NCBI GenBank assembly: GCA_028818855.1
Contig: JAPPMY010000118.1
Coordinates: 1-64,000 of the forward strand
DNA length: 64,000 nucleotides
Source of the DNA: Rhodospirillales bacterium
GTDB taxonomy: Bacteria > Pseudomonadota > Alphaproteobacteria > UBA828
Direction: 5' to 3'
Shown: in pieces, positions 17,178 through 26,287 of the stretch
Position numbering within the stretch: position 1 is the stretch's first letter
Layout: every line of letters starts with the position of its first letter
Notes under the pieces: generated by a model
Told to the model about the DNA's origin: nothing
What the model saw: only the letters and a program-made list of their open reading frames with translations
Databases searched by the model: none
Translations under genes and position numbers: made by a program

Positions 17178-18401
17178 ATGACGCCGATGGACGCGGCCGT
17201 CGACGTCTCGCCTGAGCCGAATTTTCCGGCCGCCGAAGGGGCGGCGCTCAGGCGCGTCACCATCCTGGGCTCCACCGGCTCGATCGGCTGCAACACCATC
17301 GACCTGATCGCCCGCCACCCCGGCGCGTTCGAGGTCGAGGCGCTGACCGCTCAGCGCCGCGTCGACCGCCTTGCCGAACAGGCCCGCGCGGTGGGCGCGA
17401 AGCAGGCCGTCATCGGCGACCCCACCCTGCACGGCGCGCTCGAGGAGGCGCTCGCCGACACCGAGACGGTTGCGGCCGCCGGACCCGAAGCTCTGGTCGA
17501 GGCCGCCGCCGCGCCCGCCGACTTCGTCATGGCTGGGATCGTCGGCGCGGCCGGGCTCCGGCCCACGCTGGCTGCGGCCGCGCAGGGCACCATCATCGGG
17601 CTTGCCAACAAGGAGTGCCTCGTCTGCGCCGGCTCGCTCCTGCTGGCGGAGGTCGAGCGCGGAGGGGCGACGCTCCTGCCAGTCGATTCGGAGCACAACG
17701 CCATCTACCAGGTGTTCGACTTCGAGCGGAGCGAGGGCGTCGAGAAGATCGTGCTCACCGCCTCGGGCGGGCCGTTCCGCGAAGCGACGATGGAGACCAT
17801 GGCGGCGGCCACGCCGGAGCAGGCCGTGGCCCACCCCAATTGGGACATGGGCGCCAAGATCTCAGTGGATTCGGCGACCATGATGAACAAGGGCCTCGAG
17901 ATGATCGAGGCCTTTCACCTGTTCCCCGTCGACGCGGAGCAGATCGAGGTGCTGGTGCATCCGCAGTCGGTAATCCACAGCATGGTCGCCTATGTGGATG
18001 GCTCCGTGCTGGCGCAGCTCGGCACGCCCGACATGCGCACGCCCATCGCCTATTCCCTCGCTTGGCCGGCCCGCATCGCGGCGCCTTCGCCGAAGCTCGA
18101 TCTGGCGGCGCTCGGCCGCCTCACCTTCGAGCCGCCGGATCCCGTGCGCTTCCCCGCGCTCCGGCTCGCGCGGGACGCGCTGACGCAGGGCGGCAGCGCG
18201 CCGATCGTGCTCAACGCCGCCAACGAGGTGGCGGTCGGCGGCTTCCTGGATCGCCGCATCGGCTTCCTGGCGATCGCAGAGACGGTGGAGCGCTGCCTGG
18301 AGCAAACCAACCACCGCGCCGTGACCGGGCTCGACGACGTGTACGAGATCGACCGTGCCGCGCGCGACCTGGCGGAGCGGCTGCTCGCCGACGCCGGCTG
18401 A
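17178..18401 (+). CDS. dxr: 1-deoxy-D-xylulose 5-phosphate reductoisomerase
   Basis: 407 residues. Begins with a short extension, then RRVTILGSTGSIGCNTID, the NADPH-binding signature; VDSEHNAIYQ supplies the metal-binding residues, SVDSATMMNKGLEMIEA the substrate loop, and HPQSVIHSMVAYVDGS completes the family pattern. AAGGGA lies about 7 bases before ATG 17178. Dxr makes 2-C-methyl-D-erythritol 4-phosphate, the committed step of the MEP isoprenoid pathway. It is followed after 22 bases by hpnC, which is not its usual neighbourhood (uppS-cdsA-dxr-rseP); the pairing links precursor supply with squalene/hopanoid synthesis. Confidence 0.96.
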   Translation: MTPMDAAVDVSPEPNFPAAEGAALRRVTILGSTGSIGCNTIDLIARHPGAFEVEALTAQRRVDRLAEQARAVGAKQAVIGDPTLHGALEEALADTETVAAAGPEALVEAAAAPADFVMAGIVGAAGLRPTLAAAAQGTIIGLANKECLVCAGSLLLAEVERGGATLLPVDSEHNAIYQVFDFERSEGVEKIVLTASGGPFREATMETMAAATPEQAVAHPNWDMGAKISVDSATMMNKGLEMIEAFHLFPVDAEQIEVLVHPQSVIHSMVAYVDGSVLAQLGTPDMRTPIAYSLAWPARIAAPSPKLDLAALGRLTFEPPDPVRFPALRLARDALTQGGSAPIVLNAANEVAVGGFLDRRIGFLAIAETVERCLEQTNHRAVTGLDDVYEIDRAARDLAERLLADAG

Positions 18402-18423
18402 GGGCGCGGGACGCGCGCGGCGG

Positions 18424-19308
18424 ATGGCGACAACTGCAACTGCAACGGTGGAGGCGTCGGGCGAGCGCCCACCGGCGTCCCGCGAGGAGAACATCCGCGC
18501 GCTGATCCGCGCGAACAGTGAGAACTTCCCGGTCGGCTCCTTCCTGATCCCGCCCGATTGCCGGCCCCACGTGCACGCGTTCTACCTGTTCGCTCGCAAG
18601 GCCGACGACATCGCCGATTCGCCCACCATCCCGGCGGCCGAGAAGGTGGCGCGGCTGCAGGCCGCGAGCGATGCGCTGGGCCGGGACGAAGCGGCGCTCC
18701 CCGACTGGGCAGTGCCCTACCATCGCAGCCTCGTCGAGACCGGCTGCGCGGCGCGGAACGGGCGCGACTTGCTCTCCGCCTTCACCCAGGACGCGACCAA
18801 GCTGCGCTACACCGACTGGGATGACCTGATGGACTACTGCCAGCGCTCGGCGGCCTCGGTGGGCCGGGTGATGATGGACATCCACGGCGAGAGCGGGCAC
18901 GCCGACATCGAGGGCTCGGACGCGCTCTGCAACGCGCTGCAGGTGCTCAACCACCTGCAGGACTGCGGCGAGGACTACTTGGCGCTGGACCGCGTCTACG
19001 TGCCGGAGCCCTGGCTGCAGGAGGTCGGCGGCGGAGTCGAGATGCTCGCGGACAAGCGGGCATCGCCTGCGGTGCGCCACGCCATCGACCGGTGCCTGGA
19101 GCAGACGGCGGTCCTCCTCCGCCGTGCCGAGGCGATGCCCGGCTCGGTCCACCGCCGGCGCTTCCGCTGGGAGTGCGCGGTGATCGTCCGGCTGGCCTGG
19201 GCGCTCCATCGCAGGCTCGGCGACGGAGACCCCCTCGCCGGACGCATCAGGGTGCCGAAGCCCGCCCGCGTGGGCCTCGCGCTGAGGGGCATCGCCGGCG
19301 CATGGTGA
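18424..19308 (+). CDS. hpnC: Squalene synthase-type enzyme HpnC
   Basis: 294 residues from ATG 18424. ENFPVGSFLIPPDCRPHVHAF and FARKADDIADSP (first aspartate-rich motif) with LQDCGEDY in the second half are typical of HpnC. In the HpnCDE route HpnD makes presqualene diphosphate and HpnC converts it to hydroxysqualene, which HpnE reduces to squalene for hopanoids. The gene overlaps hpnD by 7 bases. hpnE is not next to it. Confidence 0.92.
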   Translation: MATTATATVEASGERPPASREENIRALIRANSENFPVGSFLIPPDCRPHVHAFYLFARKADDIADSPTIPAAEKVARLQAASDALGRDEAALPDWAVPYHRSLVETGCAARNGRDLLSAFTQDATKLRYTDWDDLMDYCQRSAASVGRVMMDIHGESGHADIEGSDALCNALQVLNHLQDCGEDYLALDRVYVPEPWLQEVGGGVEMLADKRASPAVRHAIDRCLEQTAVLLRRAEAMPGSVHRRRFRWECAVIVRLAWALHRRLGDGDPLAGRIRVPKPARVGLALRGIAGAW

Positions 19309-20180
19309 GCACGGCGGTCAGCCTGCCGATCCCGGAGGCGCCGGACCCGAAGCGCTACGTCGCCCAGGTGACGCGGGCGTCGGGAAGCTCGTTCTTCCTG
19401 CCGATGATGCTACTGCCCCGCGAGAAGCGTGAGGCGATGCTGGCGCTCTACGCCTTCTGCCGCGAGACCGACGACGTTGCCGACGAGATCGAGGACCCGG
19501 AAGAGTCGCGCGCCCTGATCGACGCCTGGCGCGGCGAGGTACGGGCGCTCTACCAAGGCGCGCCGCGCCACCCGGTGACTCGGGCGCTGGCCGCCCCGGT
19601 CGAACGCTTCGGGCTCGCCGAGCGGCACTTCATGGAAATCCTCGAAGGGTTCGAGATGGACGGCGGCGGCGCCATGCTGCGGCCGACACTCGCCGAGCTG
19701 GAACGCTACTGCCACTGTGTCGCAGGCTGCGTCGGGTTGCTCTCGGTCGAGATCTTCGGCTACCGCGCACGCACCATCCCCACCTTCGCGCGCCACCTCG
19801 GCCAAGCCTTTCAGCTCACCAACATCCTGCGCGACGTGGCGGAGGACGCGAGACGCGGCCGCATCTACCTGCCTCGCGAGCTGCTTGAAAAGCAGGGTCT
19901 CTCGGACATCGGGCCCGAAGCGATCGGCCGCACGCCAGGCGTGGAGAAGGTCTGCCGCTCCGTCGGCGGGATGGCGCGGCGGCACTTCGGGGCCGCGAGC
20001 GACGCGCTGCCGCGCTCGGAACGCCGCTCCATGCGCCCTGCCATCCTCATGCGGAGCGTCTACGAGGCCTATCTCGACCGCATCGAGCGGGCGGGTTTTC
20101 CGGTCGCCGGGCGGCGGATCCGGTTCACGGCGACGCAGAAGCTGCGCCTCATCACGGGCGGGCTGCTGCGGACCATCTGA
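19302..20180 (+). CDS. hpnD: Presqualene diphosphate synthase HpnD
   Basis: 292 residues from ATG 19302, overlapping the hpnC stop. SGSSFFLPMMLLPREKREAM at the start, CRETDDVADE as the first aspartate-rich motif, and ILRDVAEDARRGRIYLP as the second identify a trans-isoprenyl diphosphate condensing enzyme; YCHCVAGCVGLLSVEIFGY is the conserved region between them. It joins two farnesyl diphosphates to give presqualene diphosphate. Operon with dxr and hpnC. Phytoene synthases share these motifs, but pairing with HpnC favours HpnD. Confidence 0.92.
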   Translation: MVSTAVSLPIPEAPDPKRYVAQVTRASGSSFFLPMMLLPREKREAMLALYAFCRETDDVADEIEDPEESRALIDAWRGEVRALYQGAPRHPVTRALAAPVERFGLAERHFMEILEGFEMDGGGAMLRPTLAELERYCHCVAGCVGLLSVEIFGYRARTIPTFARHLGQAFQLTNILRDVAEDARRGRIYLPRELLEKQGLSDIGPEAIGRTPGVEKVCRSVGGMARRHFGAASDALPRSERRSMRPAILMRSVYEAYLDRIERAGFPVAGRRIRFTATQKLRLITGGLLRTI

Positions 20181-20254
20181 CCGGATCGCCCTGCGCAGGG
20201 CGCTTGCCGGCGGTGCCGGCACGACCCTATAACCGCCGCGCCGGGTGAAATTAG

Positions 20255-21259
20255 ATGGCGGTGGGCGGCGGCATGATCATCGTCACGGGCGGCGCGGGCT
20301 TCATCGGCTCGAACCTCGTCGCCGCCCTGGAAGAGCGTGGCGAAGGCCCACTGGTGGTCTGCGACAAGCCGGGGGCGGGAGGTAACGGCCGGACCATCGC
20401 CAAGCGCAGGCTGGACGCCGTCATCGAGCCGGCCGGCCTCCCCGCTTGGCTGGCCGAGAACGCGGGCACGATCCGCGCGATCTTTCACCTGGGCGCCACG
20501 TCGTCGACGACGGAGACCGACGCGCGCCTGCTAGCCCGCAACAACTACCGCTTCAGCATGGACCTCTGGCGCTGGTGCGCGGCGGAGGACGTGCCGCTGA
20601 TCTATGCCTCCTCGGCCGCCACCTACGGCGACGGCTCATGCGGCTTCGACGATGACGGCTCGAGCCCCGCGCTCGCCCGGCTGAAACCGCTCAACGGCTA
20701 CGGCCGCAGCAAGCACCTCGTCGACCGCCGCATCGCCCATGCGCTGGCGGCAGGCGGTGCGCGGCCGCCGCAGTGGGCGGGCCTCAAGTTCTTCAACGTC
20801 TATGGCCCCAACGAGTATCACAAAGGCGGCCAGCGCAGCGTCGTCGCGACCGTCTACGCGGATGCCGCGGCGGGGCGCCCGGTGCGGCTCTTCAAGTCCT
20901 GCGATCCCCGCTATGCGGACGGCGGGCAATGCCGCGACTTCGTCTGGGTGGGCGATTGCGTCGTCGTCATGCTCTGGCTTCTGGACAACCGGCAGGTGAG
21001 CGGCCTCTTCAACGTCGGCACCGGCACGGCGCGGACGTTCTCAGACCTCGCGCGTGCGCTCTTCGCCGCGCTCGGGCAAGCTCCGCGGATCGAGTACGTG
21101 GAGATGCCCGAGTCGATGCGTGCGCATTACCAGAATTTCACGGAGGCGCGGATGGAGCGACTCCGGCGCGCGGGTTACGCTGCGCCCTTCACGACGATCG
21201 AGGAAGGCGTGGGCAGTTACGTGCGCGACTACCTGAGCCGGGACGATCCCTACCGATGA
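20255..21259 (+). CDS. hldD: ADP-L-glycero-D-manno-heptose 6-epimerase
   Basis: 334 residues from ATG 20255; an in-frame ATG at 20273 (MIIVTGGAGFIGSN) is an equally possible start. The NAD(P)-binding GGAGFIGSN, the GATSSTTETDA segment, YGRSK of the YxxxK active site, KFFNVYGPNEYHKG and the C-terminal ADGGQCRDFVWVGD are all diagnostic of HldD/RfaD. It epimerises ADP-D-glycero-heptose for LPS inner core, so the cell is expected to make heptose-containing LPS. Its stop overlaps the lgt start in ATGA. Confidence 0.93.
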   Translation: MAVGGGMIIVTGGAGFIGSNLVAALEERGEGPLVVCDKPGAGGNGRTIAKRRLDAVIEPAGLPAWLAENAGTIRAIFHLGATSSTTETDARLLARNNYRFSMDLWRWCAAEDVPLIYASSAATYGDGSCGFDDDGSSPALARLKPLNGYGRSKHLVDRRIAHALAAGGARPPQWAGLKFFNVYGPNEYHKGGQRSVVATVYADAAAGRPVRLFKSCDPRYADGGQCRDFVWVGDCVVVMLWLLDNRQVSGLFNVGTGTARTFSDLARALFAALGQAPRIEYVEMPESMRAHYQNFTEARMERLRRAGYAAPFTTIEEGVGSYVRDYLSRDDPYR

Positions 21260-22071
21260 CCTTCGCGCTCGCCTTCCCCACCATCGATCCGGTGGCCGTC
21301 GAGATCGGCCCCGTCGCGATACGCTGGTACGCGCTCTCCTACGTGGTCGGCCTCGTGCTGGGCTGGCAGTACGTGCGCTATCTCGCTGGCAGGTGCATCG
21401 AAGGGCTGACGAAGCGCCACGCGGACGATCTTCTGGTGTGGGGCACGCTGGGCGTCGTGCTGGGCGGCAGGCTCGGCTACGTGCTGTTCTACCAGCCGGG
21501 GTACTACTTCTCGAACCCTGCCGAGATCTTCGTGATCTGGCAGGGCGGGATGTCCTTTCACGGCGGCGCCCTCGGGGTGCTCGTCGTCGTGGTCCTCTAC
21601 GCCCGCATCATGAAGCTCAACCTGCTCTCCGTCGCCGATGCCATCTGCGCGCAGGTGCCGATCGGCCTCTTCCTGGGCCGGGTCGCGAACTTCATCAACG
21701 GCGAGCTGTACGGCCGGGTGAGCGACGCGCCCTGGGCGATGGTGTTCCCCGGCGGCGGCACGGAGCCGCGCCACCCGAGCCAGCTTTACGAAGCCGTGCT
21801 GGAGGGCCTCGTCCTGTTCGCGGTCCTGGCGGTGGCCGTGCACATGAAGCGGATTGCGCAGCGGCCCGGCACCGTCGCTGGGATGTTCTTCGTGGGCTAC
21901 GGCGTCGCCCGCATCGTCGGCGAGCTGTTCCGCGAGCCCGATGCCTTCCTCGGCTTCATCGTGTCCGGCATCACCATGGGGCAGCTGCTCTCGCTTCCGA
22001 TGATCGTGCTCGGGCTCTTCCTCATCCTCCGCATTCCGCCGGTGCCGCGGACGGGCCAGCGAGCGGAGTGA
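21256..22071 (+). CDS. lgt: Prolipoprotein diacylglyceryl transferase
   Basis: 271 residues, ATG overlapping the hldD stop. Polytopic inner-membrane protein with the two Lgt hallmarks: GGMSFHGGALGVL (essential histidine) and GRVANFINGELYGR (the Lgt signature), followed by PRHPSQLYEAVLEG. It transfers diacylglycerol from phosphatidylglycerol to the lipobox cysteine of prolipoproteins; possible clients in this window are Pal and the lipoprotein at 24017-25201. Next gene starts on the last base of the stop codon. Confidence 0.96.
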   Translation: MTFALAFPTIDPVAVEIGPVAIRWYALSYVVGLVLGWQYVRYLAGRCIEGLTKRHADDLLVWGTLGVVLGGRLGYVLFYQPGYYFSNPAEIFVIWQGGMSFHGGALGVLVVVVLYARIMKLNLLSVADAICAQVPIGLFLGRVANFINGELYGRVSDAPWAMVFPGGGTEPRHPSQLYEAVLEGLVLFAVLAVAVHMKRIAQRPGTVAGMFFVGYGVARIVGELFREPDAFLGFIVSGITMGQLLSLPMIVLGLFLILRIPPVPRTGQRAE

Positions 22072-23165
22072 TGACGGCTCTCGCGGCGGAGATCCGGGAG
22101 CGAATCAGGCGGGAGGGGCCGCTCAGCGTCGCCGCCTACATGGAGCTCTGCCTCAACCATCCCGCGCACGGCTATTACCGGCGCGGCCGGCCCATCGGCG
22201 CCGCGGGCGACTTCATCACCGCGCCGGAAGTGAGCCAGATGTTCGGCGAGCTGGTCGGCCTCTGGTGCGCGGCCCTGTGGCAGACCGCGGGCCGGCCTCG
22301 GCCTGTGCGCCTCGTCGAGCTTGGGCCGGGCCGTGGCACGCTGCTGGCCGATGCGCTGCGCGCCGCCGGGACCGTGCCGGCCTTCCGCGACGCCCTCGAC
22401 CTGCACCTGATCGAATCGAGCGAGACCCTGCGGGCCGAACAGACCGCCCTGCTCGGCGACGCCCACCCGACCTGGCACGAGCGATTCGAGACCGTGCCGC
22501 CTGGCCCCGCGCTGGTTGTCGCCAACGAGTTCTTCGACGCCCTGCCGATCCAGCAGTTCGAGCGCGTGGGCGAATCGTGGCGGGAGCGTGTGGTCACGGT
22601 CGCGCCGGACTCCGGGGCGCTCGGCTTCGCTGTCAACTGCACGGCATGCCCCGACGCGGCCCGGCTCGGGGCTGCGCCGGCCGGCGCCGTCATCGAGCGG
22701 GCGCCGGCGCGGGAGGCGCTGGCGGCGATCCTCGCCGCGCGGATCGCGGCCCACGGCGGTGCGGCGCTCATCATCGACTACGGGCACGAGCGGCCGGGCA
22801 TCGGCGACACGCTTCAGGCCGTGAAACGGCACCGACGCCACGACGTGCTGGCTGATCCCGGCGGCGCGGACCTGACCGCCCACGTGGATTTCTCTGCGTT
22901 GGCGGCGGCCGCGCGGCGGGCGGGAGCCGACACATTCGGCCCGATCCCGCAAGGGGCGTTTCTGCAGGAACTGGGAATCGACGCGCGGGCCGACCGGCTG
23001 CGGCAGAACGCGAGCGCCGAACAGGTGGCGGCCATCGACGCCGCGCGCCTGCGCCTCGTCGGGGCGGACCAGATGGGCACCCTGTTCAAGGCGCTGGCGA
23101 TCGCCCACCCGGCGCTGGGTGCGCCGCCCGGCTTCACGCACCTGGAGCGGGCGCGGGCGCGATGA
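22071..23165 (+). CDS. SAM-dependent methyltransferase, MidA/NDUFAF7 family
   Basis: 364 residues. Starts at ATG 22071, one base overlap with lgt. SVAAYMELCLNHPAHGYYRRG and GAAGDFITAPEVSQMFGELVG at the N-terminus, LVELGPGRGTLLADALRA as the SAM-binding motif, VVANEFFDALPIQQF in the middle and GADQMGTLFKALAI near the end define the family. Mitochondrial NDUFAF7 methylates an arginine in complex I; the bacterial members are of unconfirmed target. Translationally linked to lgt and pgeF, an arrangement common in Alphaproteobacteria. Confidence 0.9.
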   Translation: MTALAAEIRERIRREGPLSVAAYMELCLNHPAHGYYRRGRPIGAAGDFITAPEVSQMFGELVGLWCAALWQTAGRPRPVRLVELGPGRGTLLADALRAAGTVPAFRDALDLHLIESSETLRAEQTALLGDAHPTWHERFETVPPGPALVVANEFFDALPIQQFERVGESWRERVVTVAPDSGALGFAVNCTACPDAARLGAAPAGAVIERAPAREALAAILAARIAAHGGAALIIDYGHERPGIGDTLQAVKRHRRHDVLADPGGADLTAHVDFSALAAAARRAGADTFGPIPQGAFLQELGIDARADRLRQNASAEQVAAIDAARLRLVGADQMGTLFKALAIAHPALGAPPGFTHLERARAR

Positions 23166-23938
23166 TCGAGCCGATCCGCCACCCTCTCATAGACGATCCG
23201 AGGGGCCGCGTCCGCCACGGCTTCTTCGGCCGCGCCGGCGGAGTCAGCAACGGGCTCTACCGCTCCCTCAACTGCGGCTACGGCTCGGGCGACGATCCGG
23301 AGGCGGTACGCGAAAACCGTGCACGTGCCGCCGCTGCCTGCGAACTGGCGCAAGCAACGCTCTGCTCCACGTATCAGGTCCACAGCGCCGAAGCGATCGT
23401 CGTGACCGCGCCCTGGTCGCGGGACGAGGCGCCGCGGGTCGACGCGATGGCGACGGCGACGCCAGGTCTCGCGCTCGCGATCCTCACGGCGGATTGCGTG
23501 CCGGTCCTGCTGGCGGACCGCGAGGCGGGCGTGATCGGCGCCGCCCATGCCGGCTGGCGGGGCGCGCTGAACGGGATCCTGGAAGCTGCGGTCTCGGCCA
23601 TGCTCAGCCTGGGCGCGCAGGCGAAGGACATCCGGGCGGCGATCGGCCCCGCCATCGGCCCGGCGTCGTACGAGGTCGGACCCGAGTTCCCCGCGCCGTT
23701 CCTCGTGCGCAATCCGCGGGACGAAGACCTGTTCACGCCGGCGGAGCGGGAGGGACACGTCCTCTTCGACATCACAGGCTATGTCGCGCGCCGCCTGAGC
23801 GGCCTCGGCCTCGCCGCGCTCGGCGCGACCGGCGGCGATACCTGCGCCGAGGCCGACCGCTTCTTCAGCTACCGCCGGAGCGTGCACCGGGGCGAGCCCG
23901 ACTACGGCCGCAACATCTCCATCGTGGCGCTAGCCTGA
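23162..23938 (+). CDS. pgeF: Peptidoglycan editing factor PgeF / YfiH (laccase-domain) protein
   Basis: 258 residues, 4-base overlap with the upstream methyltransferase. HGFFGRAGGVSNGLYRSLNCG at the start, then LTADCVPVLLADRE (zinc-binding cysteine) and GAAHAGWRGALNGILE (zinc-binding histidine), and RRSVHRGEPDYGRNISIVAL at the end are the family core. Members correct peptidoglycan precursor composition and have purine nucleoside phosphorylase activity in vitro. It precedes a tiny ORF and a lipoprotein gene. Confidence 0.93.
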   Translation: MIEPIRHPLIDDPRGRVRHGFFGRAGGVSNGLYRSLNCGYGSGDDPEAVRENRARAAAACELAQATLCSTYQVHSAEAIVVTAPWSRDEAPRVDAMATATPGLALAILTADCVPVLLADREAGVIGAAHAGWRGALNGILEAAVSAMLSLGAQAKDIRAAIGPAIGPASYEVGPEFPAPFLVRNPRDEDLFTPAEREGHVLFDITGYVARRLSGLGLAALGATGGDTCAEADRFFSYRRSVHRGEPDYGRNISIVALA

Positions 23939-23939
23939 G

Positions 23940-24020
23940 ATGCCCTACGTGATCATCTTCGGCGTCCTGCTGTTCGTGGGCCTTGTGGCGAGCTGCGTCC
24001 TGACGACGTCGGGCCCATGA
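23940..24020 (+). CDS. Tiny hydrophobic ORF between pgeF and a lipoprotein gene
   Basis: 26 residues: starts MPYVIIFGVLLFVGLVAS and ends in CVLTTSGP, almost entirely hydrophobic with no charged side chain. It begins one base after the pgeF stop and its TGA overlaps the next ATG in ATGA, so the ribosome could read straight through. VASC near the end superficially resembles a lipobox, but the N-terminus lacks the usual positive charge. It may be a small membrane peptide or a leader that couples the two genes. No function assigned; too short to be sure it is translated. Confidence 0.4.
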   Translation: MPYVIIFGVLLFVGLVASCVLTTSGP

Positions 24021-25201
24021 ACGAGGGGGCCCGCACAGCCGCTGTTCAACGACGAACGGCGCTGCCGTGTGCGCTGCTCCTCGTCGTTCTGTGCATTGCG
24101 CTCGCGGCCTGCGGCGACCTGCCCCGGCCATTCCAGCCGGCCGAGAAGAGCCTGCAGGCGTGGTCAGCGCCTGGGGACATCGCCTGGGGAAGCATACTGG
24201 TGCTGCCTGTCGCAGGTCTGCCTCAGCCCCAATCGGCCGCGCTGGCGGACGAGGTCGTCGACGCGCTTCAGGTGCGCGACGTGCCCGCCAGCAGGCACGC
24301 CAGCGGGCGCGGCAGCATCGTCCTGGCGGGACAGGTCTCGGCCGTTACGCGCAGGCTGAAGTGGGCGCTGGTCACGTCCGACGGCGAGACCGCTCTTCGC
24401 TTCGAGGAGCCGCAACTCGATGCGGCGCGACTCGGTGAATCGGCACCCGATCTGGCCGCCATCGCCACGCGGGCAGCCCGGCGAATCGCTGCGCTATTGG
24501 AGCCGCCGACGGCCGAGGACGAACGCGCGCGGCCCGCGCCCCCCGTCGTGCTCGCAGGGGTTCGCGGCGCACCGGGCGACGGCAACATCGCGCTGGCCCG
24601 CGCCATGCACCGTTCCCTCACCCGCATCGGTGTCGCCATCGCCGACGACGGAGACGCCGGTTCGCATCAGATCATGGGCCGGGTCTCGGTGGCGCGAGAC
24701 GAGGGGGTGGTGGACGACGCGGCCCTCACCATCGCCTGGGACGTGCTGCAGCCCGACGGCACGAAACTCGGCACCGTCACCCAGAGCAACCGCGTATCGG
24801 CGGCGCAGTTGACCGGCACCTGGAGCGCGCTGGCCAGCATCGTGGCGCGGGCCGGCGCGCCGGGGATCGCGCAGTTGCTCGAGCATGCAGAAGCGCCCCG
24901 AATGGCACAGGCCACCCGGCACGAGACGCCTGCAGAGCCGCCGCTGGAGAACCTGCCCGCGCCGATCGATGCTCCGGCTATTCCGCTGGCACGAGCACCG
25001 ATCGAGGCGCCGATTGCGCTCAGGATCGAAGCGCGCTCCGCGGCGCCCGCGGCCGTCATTGAGGCGCGTGCCGCGCCGCTGGAACTGCCTGCCGAAACGT
25101 CATCCACGCCGCTCGTCAGACCGCTCCCCCTGCCCCCGACCAGGCCGCGGCCCGAAGCGCCGATAGCGGTCTCGATCATGGTCTCGGCGGCGCTTCGGTA
25201 A
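24017..25201 (+). CDS. Uncharacterised lipoprotein
   Basis: 394 residues. Signal peptide with a lipobox: LLLVVLCIALAAC, cysteine at about residue 32, followed by GDLPRPF. After that come two similar halves with alternating strand/helix character, including IVLAGQVSAVTRRLKWALV and a second repeat-like stretch IMGRVSVARDEGVVDDAAL, each followed by a segment about comparing or summing terms (LQPDGTKLGTVTQSN). The C-terminal 90 residues are rich in Ala, Pro and Glu. No function recognised. Sits between pgeF and prs in an arrangement seen in related genomes (family knowledge, low certainty). Probably outer-membrane or periplasmic. Confidence 0.7.
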   Translation: MNEGARTAAVQRRTALPCALLLVVLCIALAACGDLPRPFQPAEKSLQAWSAPGDIAWGSILVLPVAGLPQPQSAALADEVVDALQVRDVPASRHASGRGSIVLAGQVSAVTRRLKWALVTSDGETALRFEEPQLDAARLGESAPDLAAIATRAARRIAALLEPPTAEDERARPAPPVVLAGVRGAPGDGNIALARAMHRSLTRIGVAIADDGDAGSHQIMGRVSVARDEGVVDDAALTIAWDVLQPDGTKLGTVTQSNRVSAAQLTGTWSALASIVARAGAPGIAQLLEHAEAPRMAQATRHETPAEPPLENLPAPIDAPAIPLARAPIEAPIALRIEARSAAPAAVIEARAAPLELPAETSSTPLVRPLPLPPTRPRPEAPIAVSIMVSAALR

Positions 25202-25321
25202 CGGTTCAGCAACGCCGTTTACAGGGCAGGGTCAGGTTGATACAGTCCGCGCGCCTTCGGGGCCAGGGGAGCGGCCCGGCAGGCCTCATCCAGTCCTACA
25301 CGTTCCAGGGAACCGTCATCG

Positions 25322-26254
25322 ATGAAGCTCGTTGCCGGGAACAGCAACCGGCCGCTGGCTGAGGCGATTGCGTCGGCGCTCGGTACGCAGCTGACGCGCA
25401 CCTCGATCCGCCGATTCGCCGATTCCGAGATCTTCGTGGAGATCCTGGACAACGTGCGCGGCGAGGATGTCTTCCTCATCCAGTCGACGTCGACGCCGAC
25501 CAACGACAACCTGATGGAGCTGCTGGTCTGCCTCGATGCCCTGAAGCGCGCCTCGGCCCAGCGGGTGACGGCGGTGATGCCCTATTTCGGCTATGCGCGG
25601 CAGGATCGAAAGTCGGCGCCGCGCACGCCGATCTCCGCCAAGCTCGTCGCCAACCTGATCCAGGCAAGCGGCGCCAACCGGATTCTCACCCTCGACCTGC
25701 ACGCGGGTCAGATCCAGGGCTTCTTCGACATCCCCGTGGACAATCTCTACGCGGTACCGGTGATGTCCGAGGACATCAGGCAGAACCACAACAACGAGAC
25801 GCTGATGTTCGTCTCGCCCGATGTGGGCGGCGTGCTGCGCGCACGCGCCATGGCCAAGCGCTTCAACGCCGATCTCTCCATCGTCGACAAGAGACGCGAG
25901 CAGGCCGGCCAGTCGGAAGTGATGAACATCATCGGCGATGTCGAGGGCCGGCGCTGCATCATCGTAGACGATATCGTCGATTCGGCGGGCACGCTCTGCA
26001 ACGCGGCGGCGGCGCTCAGGGAAGCGGGCGCGACTGCCGTTCACGCCTATGTCTCACACCCGGTTCTCTCGGGCGACGCGTCGGCGCGGGTCTCGTCGTC
26101 GGCACTCGAGTCGCTGGTGGTGACGGACAGCATTCAGACAACCGACGCCGTTGAGAGCGCGGAGAACATCCGCGTCCTCTCGATCGCGCCGTTGATGGCG
26201 GAATCGATCCTCCGCATCAGCTCGGAGACCTCCGTGTCGAGCCTCTTCGACTGA
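25322..26254 (+). CDS. prs: Ribose-phosphate pyrophosphokinase
   Basis: 310 residues, the standard length. [20 protein letters not shown] and [12 protein letters not shown] start the protein, [21 protein letters not shown] and [14 protein letters not shown] follow, and the PRPP loop reads [15 protein letters not shown]. The enzyme makes PRPP from ribose 5-phosphate and ATP for nucleotides, histidine and other pathways. It follows a 120-base gap after the lipoprotein gene and precedes rplY by 33 bases. Confidence 0.97.
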   Translation: MKLVAGNSNRPLAEAIASALGTQLTRTSIRRFADSEIFVEILDNVRGEDVFLIQSTSTPTNDNLMELLVCLDALKRASAQRVTAVMPYFGYARQDRKSAPRTPISAKLVANLIQASGANRILTLDLHAGQIQGFFDIPVDNLYAVPVMSEDIRQNHNNETLMFVSPDVGGVLRARAMAKRFNADLSIVDKRREQAGQSEVMNIIGDVEGRRCIIVDDIVDSAGTLCNAAAALREAGATAVHAYVSHPVLSGDASARVSSSALESLVVTDSIQTTDAVESAENIRVLSIAPLMAESILRISSETSVSSLFD

Positions 26255-26287
26255 CGGGTGGAACGCGGATACTGAGGAAGCACGACC

